Below are positions 1 to 7,258 of a stretch of DNA of 30,474 nucleotides, one piece after another. The notes below the pieces were generated by a model. That model searched no databases. It was given only the letters and a program-made list of their open reading frames with translations, and was not told the DNA's origin. The DNA is from Bacillota bacterium. GTDB taxonomy: Bacteria; Bacillota; Clostridia; Lachnospirales; Lachnospiraceae. Positions within the stretch are counted from its first letter, which is position 1; the number at the start of each line of letters is the position of its first letter. The stretch is taken from contig JAEWEO010000317.1 of assembly GCA_023389295.1 (NCBI GenBank), positions 1-30,474 on the forward strand, written 5' to 3'. The position numbers were made by a program, and so were the translations under genes.

Positions 1-26
1 TCACGTGCTAAATACTTTCAAAAAAG

Positions 27-54
27 TAGACAAATCTTAATTTTTCGCTATACT
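27..54 (+). promoter_or_regulatory. Candidate sigma-A promoter of the DMT permease gene
   Basis: TAGACA (27-32) and TATACT (49-54) are separated by 16 bp, a fair match to the sigma-A consensus. It lies about 60 bp before the permease start codon. The upstream end of the window limits the view of other promoters. Confidence 0.45.
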
Positions 55-111
55 GGAAAGGTGACCTGGTATCTAAGACAGGAATAATTAGCGGAAATGG
101 TGAAATATAAC

Positions 112-1011
112 ATGAAGAAAAAAGAAACAATTGCGGAATTATCATTGGTACTGGTGGCGCTTATTTGGGGATGCGGATTTATTGCAACGGATTATGTAAT
201 TAAGGCTAATTGGAATACCTCATTAATAATGGCAGTAAGATTTATCATTGCTTCCGTTGTTATGGCGATAGCCTTAAATAGAAAAATGTTTCAATTAACA
301 AAATATGAATTATTACATGGTTCTGTTGCAGGAGTATTCTTATTTCTAGGTTTCTATACGCAAACCTTTGGTCAGTCAGCAACAACAGTATCAAATTCAG
401 CGTTTTTTACAGCTACTAATGTGGTCATGGTGCCCTTTATATCCTGGGCAATCAATCGCGACCGACCAAATATGAAGACCATACTTTTAACCTTGGTAGC
501 CCTTGCAGGCGTTGGGGCTCTGAGTTTTAATGGAAGCAAATTTACCCTTGGAAGCGGGGATTTGATTGTTCTACTCTGTGCTTTCTTTTTTGCTATGCAG
601 ATTACCTATTTAGAAAAAGCTACGAAAGGTTCCGACCCGGCTAGAGTTAACTTTGTTCAGATCTTAATAGCTGCGGTGATATCCGTTATGGTATATTTCA
701 TAAAAGGAGAAGGCCTTCAGAACGCAAATGTCCCTCAAGGAATTCTACCAATCCTGTTCCTTGGTGTGCTTAGTACTTGTATTTGCTATTTCTTACAGAC
801 AAGTGCTCAAAAATATTCAACAGCCTCAAAAGTAGGTGTCATATTGTCCTTGGAGGGACTCTTTGGTGGATTATTCTCCGTACTGTTAGGTTTAGAACCT
901 CTGACCATAAACTTAGTGTTTGGGGGAGTTCTGATTGTTGGGGCGGCTATCTTAATGAACCTGGATTTTAAATCATTGAAGAAGACGGTGAAAACTTATA
1001 TATCGGAATAA
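112..1011 (+). CDS. DMT-superfamily (EamA-type) permease
   Basis: An integral membrane protein of about 299 residues with roughly ten hydrophobic helices arranged as two EamA-like halves, near residues 5-135 and 145-285. The opening run after a lysine-rich N-terminus (LVLVALIWGCGFIATDYVI) is typical of the family. Family members export metabolites or amino acids; the substrate cannot be read from sequence. I placed the start at 112 because GGTGA lies 7 bp before it, whereas the in-frame ATG at 97 has little upstream complementarity to 16S rRNA; using 97 adds five residues. The gene stands alone, with its own promoter candidate and a strong terminator just after the stop codon. The family is certain, the substrate unknown. 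Confidence 0.92.
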   Translation: MKKKETIAELSLVLVALIWGCGFIATDYVIKANWNTSLIMAVRFIIASVVMAIALNRKMFQLTKYELLHGSVAGVFLFLGFYTQTFGQSATTVSNSAFFTATNVVMVPFISWAINRDRPNMKTILLTLVALAGVGALSFNGSKFTLGSGDLIVLLCAFFFAMQITYLEKATKGSDPARVNFVQILIAAVISVMVYFIKGEGLQNANVPQGILPILFLGVLSTCICYFLQTSAQKYSTASKVGVILSLEGLFGGLFSVLLGLEPLTINLVFGGVLIVGAAILMNLDFKSLKKTVKTYISE

Positions 1012-1014
1012 AAT

Positions 1015-1070
1015 AATACCCCTATGAAATTAGCATGAAAACTTGCCTAATTTCATAGGGGTATTTTTGT
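1015..1070. terminator. Bidirectional rho-independent terminator
   Basis: A perfect 19-bp inverted repeat (1015-1033 with 1047-1065) encloses a 13-nt loop. A T-run follows on the + strand and an A-rich flank on the left gives U-rich RNA on the - strand. It sits between two convergent genes and probably ends both transcripts. Confidence 0.92.
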
Positions 1071-1118
1071 GTTAAAGTATTTACTTACACCTATAGAGCT
1101 AATATGTTTTTACTCAAT

Positions 1119-1526
1119 TTAGTTTGCTAGTGCCCAGATACGTTTTTTTAAAAGAAGAACAAACCAAACGATACCAACTCCAAGAAGCATATGGAAGAGT
1201 CCGGCGATATGGTTCAGTCCTGGCATATCCTGACCTAATACCTGGAAGATACCTCTGGTTGTCATAGTAGCTAATGTACCAATGAGGCCTAGGTTGTAAA
1301 TGACATAACATATGTTGTAGCTTCTACATGAGGTGATTGAAAAATTATGTTCTAATAATATTAATATGATGAAGAATAACAAACCTAGTACCAAAGAGTG
1401 AACATGTAGTCCGGTTAACATCGTTGTACCGTTATATTCGTTCATCTTTGTAAATTCTCTGTAGAAAACTCCTAATAACAGCCCAATGATGCTATAAAAT
1501 AGAGCACTCCAAAACAATCGTTTCAT
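1119..1526 (-). CDS. DUF2871 family membrane protein
   Basis: A 135-residue protein with four hydrophobic helices, at about residues 5-20, 40-60, 75-90 and 107-127. The N-terminal pattern with GVFYREFTK, the HVHSLVLGLLFF stretch and the late GLFHMLLGVG stretch match what I know of DUF2871 proteins of Firmicutes. Histidines fall inside or next to the helices (H42, H44, H104, H111), which might bind a metal or haem, but no function is established. GGAGGAG lies about 8 bp before the start codon and supports the start at 1526. It is monocistronic and convergent with the upstream permease gene. Confidence 0.85.
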   Translation of the reverse strand: MKRLFWSALFYSIIGLLLGVFYREFTKMNEYNGTTMLTGLHVHSLVLGLLFFIILILLEHNFSITSCRSYNICYVIYNLGLIGTLATMTTRGIFQVLGQDMPGLNHIAGLFHMLLGVGIVWFVLLLKKRIWALAN

Positions 1527-1758
1527 GTTAAAATCTCCTCCTATCCTATATAATATGACTAATTAATTTAAGACATGACGTCAAAACAATAATATCATAT
1601 TTCTACAAGATTCGCAATTGTTGACGTTAGAAGAAAATCTTTATAATTCAAACAATGTTTATAAACTACGACTCTAACCTGGCTAGATTAATCGGTCTAG
1701 CATAAAGGTTTGTATCTTAAACCTAATATTAAGTCTAGATTAAAAAGGTAAAATATGT

Positions 1759-1787
1759 TTGAATATGTAGTATTTGGATGATATACT
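1759..1787 (+). promoter_or_regulatory. Candidate sigma-A promoter of the large surface-protein gene
   Basis: TTGAAT (1759-1764) and TATACT (1782-1787) are spaced by 17 bp. The gene starts about 33 bp downstream. A second, weaker possibility is TTGACG at 1621-1626 with TATAAT 15 bp later. Between 1527 and 1758 I see only short inverted repeats, such as GCTAGA/TCTAGC near 1683-1702, and no gene. Confidence 0.5.
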
Positions 1788-1819
1788 GAAATCCATACAA
1801 ACGACAAGGGGGAAAGCAA

Positions 1820-4597
1820 ATGCAGAAAAATAAGAGAATGGTCAGAAAAATACTTTTGTTCCTAGGTGTTCTTTTGGTGTTTCTCACCATAAGTCAAAGA
1901 GAGGGTGAGGTTAGGGCCGCTTCAATTCCTAAGCTAAAGGTAACCAATAAAACTTTATATATTGGGTATAATACACATACCATAGAAGTAAATAATCTAA
2001 CGAAGAATGCTACTGTTACGTATAAATCTTCAAATAAAAAAATCGCTGTTGTATCTAATAAAGGTAAGGTTACTCCGCTAGCTGCTGGAACAGTTAAAAT
2101 AAGCATAACGATTAAGCAGAATAATAAGACATATAAGAGCTCCTTGAATGTTACGGTAAAAAAACCTTACGTGACAATTACAAAAAAGACAAATGAAGTT
2201 TTAACAGGAGAAAGTTTTCAGTTTCAAGCTAAGGTATATGGAAGTAAGGATAAAGTAAAATGGAGTGTATCCAATCAGAATGTGGCTAGTATAAACTCCT
2301 CAACAGGTGAATTGACTGGTACTATGAATGGTACTGTGACAGTAACAGCAACGGCAGGGTCCCTGAAAAAAAGCTGTAATGTAAGAATAACAGCTCCACC
2401 CAAGCAAGAGTTAGTCATCTCTGGTGAGAATAGTATGATTGTTGGAGAGACATTTACATATAAAATTATTAATGACCCCTATATGGCTGACTGGTGGGAT
2501 ATATCTGATTACAATATTGCTGATCTTGGAGAAGGAAATGGAGAGTGGCAGGAGGTTGTTGCATTAAAGGCTGGTACATTTAAGATAACCGCAAAAACAC
2601 CTGATGCTTACGGAGAAAAAACGGTACAGGTAAAAGATATACAGATCATTGGTAACCCAATTATTTCAGTTGCCGGGACCTCCACTTTTACTGTGAATTC
2701 CAAACAGCTGCAACGAAAAGCTTATTGGATCATAGAGGATGAGGAAATTGCTGAAATCTATGAAGATAATGGCAATGGAGTTTCTATAAGAGGGTTGAAA
2801 GAAGGAAGTACAATACTTACGTTAGCTTTTAGTGGAAGTGAAATTGATCATACAGTCAACATAGAAATACAGGTAGGAGAAGCAGCCGAATTTACCATAA
2901 GTGGAAAAAGTTCGATTAATATCGATACATCGGAAGAATATCGTGTTAACCTACCAAGTGATGCTAATGTGGCTTGGAGTATATCAAATACTTCAAAGGC
3001 CAAGATATCCGGATATGGTAATTGTATAACATTATTGGTTCAAGAGGAAGGTACTTACTATTTAACAGCAAGTGTTGGAAGTAAAAAGGCAGTATTTGAA
3101 ATAACAGTAGATGGAGAGAGTGATACTGAGCTTCCGGACTTTACAACGGATGAAACATCAGGTTCCGATAACCAGGGTGGAAATACGAACAATGGGAACA
3201 ACTCCGAAAACACACCGGGAAATACAAAACAAATTACAAAGAACGGTGTTATCTACGAACTTAGAGGAACTTACGCCTACGTAGCAGGAGTGGTAAAGGG
3301 GACAAAGGTGGCAAATATTCTATCAAAAGTAGAAGGTCTTCCTGTTACTACAATCGGAAAAACATTTGGACAGGCTACCACCCTTCAATCAGTAACCTGG
3401 AGTGGAGATTCTATCACCCTGGAGGAGGAGTGTTTTTATAATAACAGAAGTCTAACCTCAATAACCTTGCAAGGTTCCATAACCATTGGGATAAGAGCAC
3501 TTGCCAACTGTACATCTCTAACTTTGGTTACTTTTACCGGAGAAGTAAAGAGAGTGGGTGCCATGGCTTTTGCAGGTTCTACTTCCTTGGAGAAACTTAC
3601 AATTGCGGGTAACCAGACCATATATGAGAATGGTACCTTTTATGCCTCCTATGGTCCTTTCTATGGATGTTCTTCATTAAAAGTTCTTCGATTAGAAAGT
3701 AAGATGGTATTTCTTAGTGATTATGCGAAGCAAAACTTTTTCTATGGACTAGGGAATGAGTCCATGGAAAGTAATTTAGAGGAACTTTACTTAAATGTTG
3801 ATCAGATAGATTCACGTCATTTTCTCAAATACATATCCGATAATTTGAGAAAGGTAACCTTAAAAAACACAACGAGAATCTGTAATGGGGCATTTCAAAA
3901 TTTTGAGAGGCTAGAGGAAATCTATATCCCTGCTTCTACCGTTACGATAGAAGACGCTGCATTTTATGATTGCTACAACTTAACTACAGTTCGAGCGGAA
4001 GTAAACAGAGCTCGTACGTTCCAGGTCGAAAATGTATTTCATGGTACAAAGTTCGAAAGCTTAGGCGGGTGCTATTTATACGGAGCACAAGATATACTAG
4101 GAATGGAGGAGTATTCCATCTTACAAAAGGCTATCTCTGTCATAAGTAATATTAAGGCAAAAACAGCAAATAACTATGAAATTATCAAAGGTGCTCATGA
4201 TTGGGTGGTTAGAAATACCGCTTATGACTATGTTAACTATGTTGAGGGAACAGTACCAAGCAGCTCCTTCCGTGAGAGTGGGGTATTCTTGTATGGTACA
4301 GCTGTATGCGAGGGATATACAAAGGCCTTTGGGCTCTTAATGACAATTGCTGGAATTGAAAATCATTTTGTCGTTGGATTTGCAAATAATGGTGCAACTT
4401 CTGACGGTCATGCTTGGAATATTGTAAAACTAGATGGAACTTATTATCATGTCGATACAACTTGGGATGATCCTACATGGTCTGAAGATGCCATAAGATA
4501 TGATTACTTTCTAATTAGTGATGCACAGATGAGCATAGATCATGAATGGCAATATAGCGGTACAAGCTATCCGTCCTGCCCTAGGAATTATAAGTAA
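1820..4597 (+). CDS. Secreted Ig-like (Big_2), BspA-type LRR and transglutaminase-like surface protein
   Basis: A 925-residue exported protein. Residues 1-34 form a signal peptide. From about 35 to 440 come several Ig-like units of the Big_2/cadherin-like type, with the usual 'G T V/K I T' endings. Residues 442-470 are an Asn/Gly/Thr-rich linker. From about 475 to 740 are BspA/LRR_5-type leucine-rich repeats ('F . N . . L . . I . L . . . . T I'). The last 140 residues are a transglutaminase/protease-like domain with the expected triad C830, H864, D879 (AVCEGYTKAF, GHAWN, HVDTTWDD). There is no LPXTG motif or surface-layer-homology repeat, so anchoring is unclear. GGGGGAAAG precedes the ATG. 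I infer a cell-surface or matrix protein; the substrate is unknown. Confidence 0.88.
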   Translation: MQKNKRMVRKILLFLGVLLVFLTISQREGEVRAASIPKLKVTNKTLYIGYNTHTIEVNNLTKNATVTYKSSNKKIAVVSNKGKVTPLAAGTVKISITIKQNNKTYKSSLNVTVKKPYVTITKKTNEVLTGESFQFQAKVYGSKDKVKWSVSNQNVASINSSTGELTGTMNGTVTVTATAGSLKKSCNVRITAPPKQELVISGENSMIVGETFTYKIINDPYMADWWDISDYNIADLGEGNGEWQEVVALKAGTFKITAKTPDAYGEKTVQVKDIQIIGNPIISVAGTSTFTVNSKQLQRKAYWIIEDEEIAEIYEDNGNGVSIRGLKEGSTILTLAFSGSEIDHTVNIEIQVGEAAEFTISGKSSINIDTSEEYRVNLPSDANVAWSISNTSKAKISGYGNCITLLVQEEGTYYLTASVGSKKAVFEITVDGESDTELPDFTTDETSGSDNQGGNTNNGNNSENTPGNTKQITKNGVIYELRGTYAYVAGVVKGTKVANILSKVEGLPVTTIGKTFGQATTLQSVTWSGDSITLEEECFYNNRSLTSITLQGSITIGIRALANCTSLTLVTFTGEVKRVGAMAFAGSTSLEKLTIAGNQTIYENGTFYASYGPFYGCSSLKVLRLESKMVFLSDYAKQNFFYGLGNESMESNLEELYLNVDQIDSRHFLKYISDNLRKVTLKNTTRICNGAFQNFERLEEIYIPASTVTIEDAAFYDCYNLTTVRAEVNRARTFQVENVFHGTKFESLGGCYLYGAQDILGMEEYSILQKAISVISNIKAKTANNYEIIKGAHDWVVRNTAYDYVNYVEGTVPSSSFRESGVFLYGTAVCEGYTKAFGLLMTIAGIENHFVVGFANNGATSDGHAWNIVKLDGTYYHVDTTWDDPTWSEDAIRYDYFLISDAQMSIDHEWQYSGTSYPSCPRNYK

Positions 4598-4748
4598 GAT
4601 GGTGTAAAAATAACAATTAAAAAGGGGCTATTAATAACTAATCTTTGAGTTATCAAGAGTAAGGACCAAGGTGATATCCGAAAAAATCGTAACAATTTGT
4701 CGAATTATACATATAGTGTAGTGTAGTCTAAAAATAGGAGGGCTAATT

Positions 4749-5081
4749 ATGTATATGTATAATTCGTATAACGACAAAGATAATTGCAAAGATTATTACA
4801 AAGATGAAAAAAAAGAACGTAAAGACGAAAGCTGTGTTGTTGTAAATATCTTTTGTGATGATAAGAAAAAAGAAAACAAGCCAAAAGATGACGATTGTAG
4901 AGAAGACCACAGAAAAGAAAATGAACGCAAGGAAGAAAAAAGTTGTGTTATTATAAATGTCTTCTGTGATGATGATAAAAAAGAATCTAAATATAAAGAA
5001 GACGGTTGTAAAGAGGAACACAAGGACGAAGTAAGTTGTGTCGTTGTAAATATCTTTTGTGATAAGTGCAAAAAAAATTAA
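4749..5081 (+). CDS. Small charged protein with three periodic-cysteine repeats
   Basis: A 110-residue, very hydrophilic protein (Lys, Asp, Glu dominate) broken by three short hydrophobic motifs of the form S-C-V/I-V/I-V/I-N-I/V-F-C-D at residues 28-37, 65-74 and 96-105. The ten cysteines are regularly placed: C13/C29/C36 and C50/C66/C73 repeat with a period of exactly 37 residues, and the third unit (C87/C97/C104) has six residues removed between its first two cysteines; C107 is extra. CX3H pairs occur at C50-H54 and C87-H91. No signal peptide is present. The start is well supported by AGGAGG 7 bp upstream. I do not recognise the family; metal binding, disulfide cross-linking or a spore-coat role are only possibilities. 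The overlapping hydrophobic frame on the opposite strand is a shadow of the low-complexity DNA. Confidence 0.72.
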   Translation: MYMYNSYNDKDNCKDYYKDEKKERKDESCVVVNIFCDDKKKENKPKDDDCREDHRKENERKEEKSCVIINVFCDDDKKESKYKEDGCKEEHKDEVSCVVVNIFCDKCKKN

Positions 5082-5156
5082 GTTGGTAATCATAATGTAG
5101 CAAGCATTGCGCTGCTTACCTATTTAAATAATAGGAATAATAAGCATAAAAAATAA
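5082..5156 (+). pseudogene. 3' remnant of a holin-like type I toxin gene
   Basis: Directly after the stop codon of the previous gene, the same frame reads on to a second stop at 5154-5156. Its last 15 codons give ALLTYLNNRNNKHKK, the kind of tail seen in short Firmicutes 'putative holin-like toxins' of type I systems (helix end plus basic Asn/Lys tail). No start codon or N-terminal membrane helix is present, so the toxin looks truncated, perhaps by the event that placed the upstream gene here. What follows supports the reading: a toxin-mRNA-like terminator and a converging antisense RNA gene. The family match is from memory and from context. Confidence 0.55.
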
Positions 5157-5193
5157 CTGCCCCTTGTCTTAGCCGGACACCTGAGGGCAGTTA
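5154..5193 (-). terminator. Terminator of the antisense RNA
   Basis: TAACTGCCC (5154-5162) pairs perfectly with GGGCAGTTA (5185-5193). On the - strand the stem is followed by TTTTTTAT, so it terminates transcription running leftward. Confidence 0.75.
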
Positions 5194-5207
5194 CTAAACT
5201 GTAATTA

Positions 5208-5244
5208 GGAGGCTAACCACCTTGTGGTCGGTTACTCCTTTTCT
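5208..5244 (+). terminator. Terminator of the toxin-side transcript
   Basis: GGAG (5208-5211), TAACC (5214-5218) and ACC (5219-5221) pair with GGT (5226-5228), GGTTA (5230-5234) and CTCC (5235-5238), with a small bulge on each side. TTTTCTTATATTT follows on the + strand. It would end the transcript of the periodic-cysteine gene and the toxin remnant. Confidence 0.7.
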
Positions 5245-5251
5245 TATATTT

Positions 5252-5280
5252 ACTATATCATGATTTTAGGTAAATGTAAA
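5252..5280 (-). promoter_or_regulatory. Sigma-A promoter of the antisense RNA
   Basis: Read on the - strand, TTTACA (5280-5275) and TATAGT (5257-5252) are separated by exactly 17 bp. There is no ORF of note downstream; the products are the two hairpins at 5208-5238 and 5154-5193. This makes a small-RNA gene more likely than a coding one. Confidence 0.65.
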
Positions 5281-5448
5281 GTATAGTGCGTTAAAAAATA
5301 AGGAACAGAAATACAGCAAAAAATATATACAAGGATAGTTTAGCATGCTGATGTTGAAACAACTTTATTTAAAAGAGAGTCTAGAAGATTCGCTTTTGCA
5401 GGTACTAGAAACTGGGTGGAAAACAAACACTTATCTGCAATAAATTTT

Positions 5449-5457
5449 TGATATAAT
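5449..5457 (+). promoter_or_regulatory. Candidate extended -10 promoter
   Basis: TGATATAAT has the TGn extension directly before a perfect TATAAT. No good -35 box is seen upstream. A transcript from here would carry the hairpin at 5512-5543 and the small ORF at 5611. From 5281 to 5448 I see nothing else that can be called. Confidence 0.35.
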
Positions 5458-5511
5458 CAACTACATGGAATTCTTAAAACCTAGTAAATAAGCCTATTTC
5501 AGCTATAAGCA

Positions 5512-5543
5512 AATAGCCTGCCACGTCTTTGTGGCAGGCTATT
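5512..5543. terminator. Strong 13-bp hairpin, possible terminator
   Basis: AATAGCCTGCCAC (5512-5524) and its perfect complement (5531-5543) flank a 6-nt loop. No T-run follows on the + strand; on the - strand the flank is only mildly U-rich (TTGCTTAT). The stem is certain, termination is not. Confidence 0.4.
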
Positions 5544-5610
5544 CACTAAAAAGGGGAGGATAAGTATTTAACTTCTCTTTGGTAATCATAATTGGAGGGG
5601 GAATCCAATT

Positions 5611-5682
5611 ATGAAAGAGCATACGCATTTACATCCTTATAACGGAACTTCTTTGTTCCACATTAGGATATTACTATTATGA
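5611..5682 (+). CDS. Possible 23-residue His-rich small ORF
   Basis: ATG at 5611 opens a 23-codon frame (MKEHTHLHPYNG at the start, ending in LLL) with four histidines. A very strong ribosome binding site (GGAGGGGG, 5594-5601) lies 9 bp upstream. That site sits in and beside a perfect 7-bp inverted repeat, AATTGGA (5590-5596) with TCCAATT (5604-5610), which could hide it. It could be a leader or a short regulatory peptide, or the ribosome-site match could be fortuitous. No attenuator-like T-run follows before the SEC-C gene at 5861. Confidence 0.3.
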   Translation: MKEHTHLHPYNGTSLFHIRILLL

Positions 5683-5750
5683 TACACTTTTTCAATATTT
5701 ATACATTAAATAAAAATATTTTCAACGTAGAAATTGTAATTAATCCATGT

Positions 5751-5845
5751 TATAATCGTACCGAGGACAAAGCTAGGTGATTTCCTGGCGGGTCAAGATG
5801 TAAAGCATATAAGCTACCGAATAGCTTACGTAGATCAAAAGTACG
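5751..5845 (+). promoter_or_regulatory. Promoter -10 and structured leader of the SEC-C gene
   Basis: TATAAT (5751-5756) without a clear -35 box precedes a leader of about 95 nt. The leader can form CTAGG/CCTGG and the perfect 7-bp TAAGCTA/TAGCTTA hairpin with CCGAA loop near 5811-5829. It is more GC-rich than its surroundings and looks folded. I compared it in mind with the common riboswitch cores (c-di-GMP, TPP, SAM, guanidine, fluoride, ZTP) and could not match it. Whether it is regulatory is open. Confidence 0.35.
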
Positions 5846-5860
5846 AGGAAGGATGAAACT

Positions 5861-6367
5861 ATGAGTTTATTACAAGAGTGGAGAGATTATGCATATAGTA
5901 AAGATATGAATGATCGCGCCAGCCAGTTATTCTGGGCTGATTACTTTAACCAGGAACAAGAAATCTATAAAGTACTATTAGCAAATCCCGAGAAAGTATA
6001 CGAAGGAACCGTTGCTTCTTTAGCAGAGGAATTTAAAGTTGAATTAAGCATAATGGTTGGCTTTTTAGATGGTATCAATGATAGTTTGGTAACACCTAAT
6101 CCCATCCAAGAGATGGAAGCGGACACTAAGGTTAGCTTAGCTTATGATAAAGAGAAGTTATATTATAATATGGTAGGAGCGCAAGCTGATTGGCTCTATG
6201 AATTAGAAGAGTGGGACGCTCTTTTAACACCGGAACGCAGAAAAGAATTATATCGTGAACAGAAGAATTCCGGTACTATCGTAAAAGAAAAGAAAATCGG
6301 AAGAAATGATCCTTGCCCTTGCGGAAGCGGTAAGAAATATAAGAAATGTTGTGGAGCAAACGCTTAA
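5861..6367 (+). CDS. SEC-C zinc-binding motif protein
   Basis: A 168-residue cytosolic protein. Residues 148-165 (RNDPCPCGSGKKYKKCCG) form a SEC-C motif with ligands C152, C154, C163 and C164, as found at the SecA C-terminus and in many small proteins. The preceding 130 residues are helical and acidic and contain a 'YNMVGAQADWLYELEEWD' stretch seen in Firmicutes SEC-C proteins of unknown role. The start follows a GAGGAAGG site with 6 bp spacing. The motif suggests zinc binding and contact with the ribosome or a protein partner, by analogy with SecA; this is inference. The gene is monocistronic with its own structured leader and shares a terminator with the convergent regulator gene. Confidence 0.88.
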   Translation: MSLLQEWRDYAYSKDMNDRASQLFWADYFNQEQEIYKVLLANPEKVYEGTVASLAEEFKVELSIMVGFLDGINDSLVTPNPIQEMEADTKVSLAYDKEKLYYNMVGAQADWLYELEEWDALLTPERRKELYREQKNSGTIVKEKKIGRNDPCPCGSGKKYKKCCGANA

Positions 6368-6408
6368 TACAACAAAATAATGAATCATAATGAATTAGGT
6401 AAAAAATG

Positions 6409-6468
6409 TACTCCTCCTTATAGACAACAGCATTGCTATGGTGATGTCTTATAGGGAGGAGTATTTTT
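6409..6468. terminator. Bidirectional terminator between convergent genes
   Basis: TACTCCTCC with TTATAGACA (6409-6426) pairs imperfectly with TGTCTTATAG and GGAGGAGTA near 6445-6463. T-rich DNA follows on the + strand (TATTTTTAT) and A-rich DNA precedes it (AAAAAATG), so both strands yield a U-run. Confidence 0.85.
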
Positions 6469-6505
6469 ATATGTATTAGTGAAACAATTTTAAATGATAA
6501 AAGCA

Positions 6506-6844
6506 TCAAAGACGGTCTTGTTTATACAACAAGTACTTGGCGAATTTTTTAATGTCGGTGACGTGTTCGGGAGACAACTGCTTATATAGATCGAAAAATT
6601 CTACGATATCCCTATCTAATACCTCCCCGCCAACAGGAAGATAAGAATCAGTAACACCAAGCAAATAATCACACGAAACATCAAAGTACTTAGATAAGGC
6701 AAGAAGCTTATCAAATGAGGGCTCGTTTCTCTCTGACTCATAGTTGGAAATTGCAGTTGGTTTCAAACCAAGGATGTCGGCTAATTCACCCTGTGTTAAT
6801 TTGTTTTTTTGCCTTAACTGTTTTAAACGTACATTAAATTTCAT
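6506..6844 (-). CDS. XRE-family transcriptional regulator
   Basis: A 112-residue protein with an N-terminal HTH_3/Cro-CI domain at about residues 6-61 (LRQKNKLTQGELADILGLKPTAISNYE contains both helices of the turn). The remainder, 62-112, is a short helical region that may dimerise or sense a signal, as in SinR- or Rap-like small regulators. GAGGT lies 9 bp upstream of the ATG. A near-consensus sigma-A promoter is found on the - strand. No operator repeats are evident to me, and no neighbour is obviously its target; it may regulate itself or the divergent DUF4015 gene. Confidence 0.92.
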   Translation of the reverse strand: MKFNVRLKQLRQKNKLTQGELADILGLKPTAISNYESERNEPSFDKLLALSKYFDVSCDYLLGVTDSYLPVGGEVLDRDIVEFFDLYKQLSPEHVTDIKKFAKYLLYKQDRL

Positions 6845-6885
6845 TTGGGATTTACCTCTACGAATCGTGATTATTTTACAAAAAC

Positions 6886-6915
6886 ATTATATATCTTATA
6901 ATTTGTTCATGTCAA
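6886..6915 (-). promoter_or_regulatory. Sigma-A promoter of the XRE regulator
   Basis: On the - strand TTGACA (6915-6910) and TATAAT (6891-6886) match the consensus fully, with an 18-bp spacer. The start codon lies 41 bp beyond the -10 box. Confidence 0.8.
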
Positions 6916-7258
6916 TCATAAATGGACTTAACTATAACCAAAAATAAGTTGCATATTTAAACGATATTACTAATAATAAAAGGAAATTAATAAAAAAAAC
7001 ATCATATAAAGGAAATGATATTGTAAAGTAGTTGTGAAAGTTGCTTAATGAGACTAGGTATCTTCAATTTTTGAAAGTAAGATTTCATACTACATAGAAT
7101 TGTTCATCCATATTGCATAAAAAACAACAGAATTTGGAAGTCTATATATTAAGGTTGTATCTTTATATGACAGATAAAACAATATTCGTAATTTAGAAAA
7201 TAAAGAACGAAATAATATATGGAACAGAAGTAAGATTCAGAAAGATGGATAGGTTAAA
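6916..7258. other. AT-rich intergenic stretch before the DUF4015 gene
   Basis: No convincing ORF, terminator or repeat was found. The DNA is very AT-rich with many A-tracts. A promoter for the downstream gene must lie here, but several AT-rich hexamers compete and I cannot choose one. Confidence 0.5.

Larger units (their letters stand above)
5145..5246 (-). ncRNA. Antisense RNA (type I antitoxin-like), about 100 nt
   Basis: On the - strand a good sigma-A promoter (5280-5252) would start an RNA near 5245. The RNA would contain the hairpin at 5238-5208 and end at the hairpin 5193-5154, which is followed on that strand by a U-rich stretch (5153-5145). It would run antisense to the 3' end and terminator of the toxin remnant, the standard geometry of Fst/TxpA-type antitoxin RNAs. 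Size and arrangement are seen; expression and function are inferred. Confidence 0.6.

Noticed and set aside
4743..5093. Hydrophobic Phe/Ile-rich ORF on the - strand
   Set aside because: It is the antisense reading of Lys/Asp/Glu codons in the periodic-cysteine gene; it has no ribosome site, while the + strand gene has a strong one.
5154..5244. A riboswitch between the periodic-cysteine gene and the SEC-C gene
   Set aside because: Two hairpins with terminator features on opposite strands and a - strand promoter explain the region better as converging RNA 3' ends.
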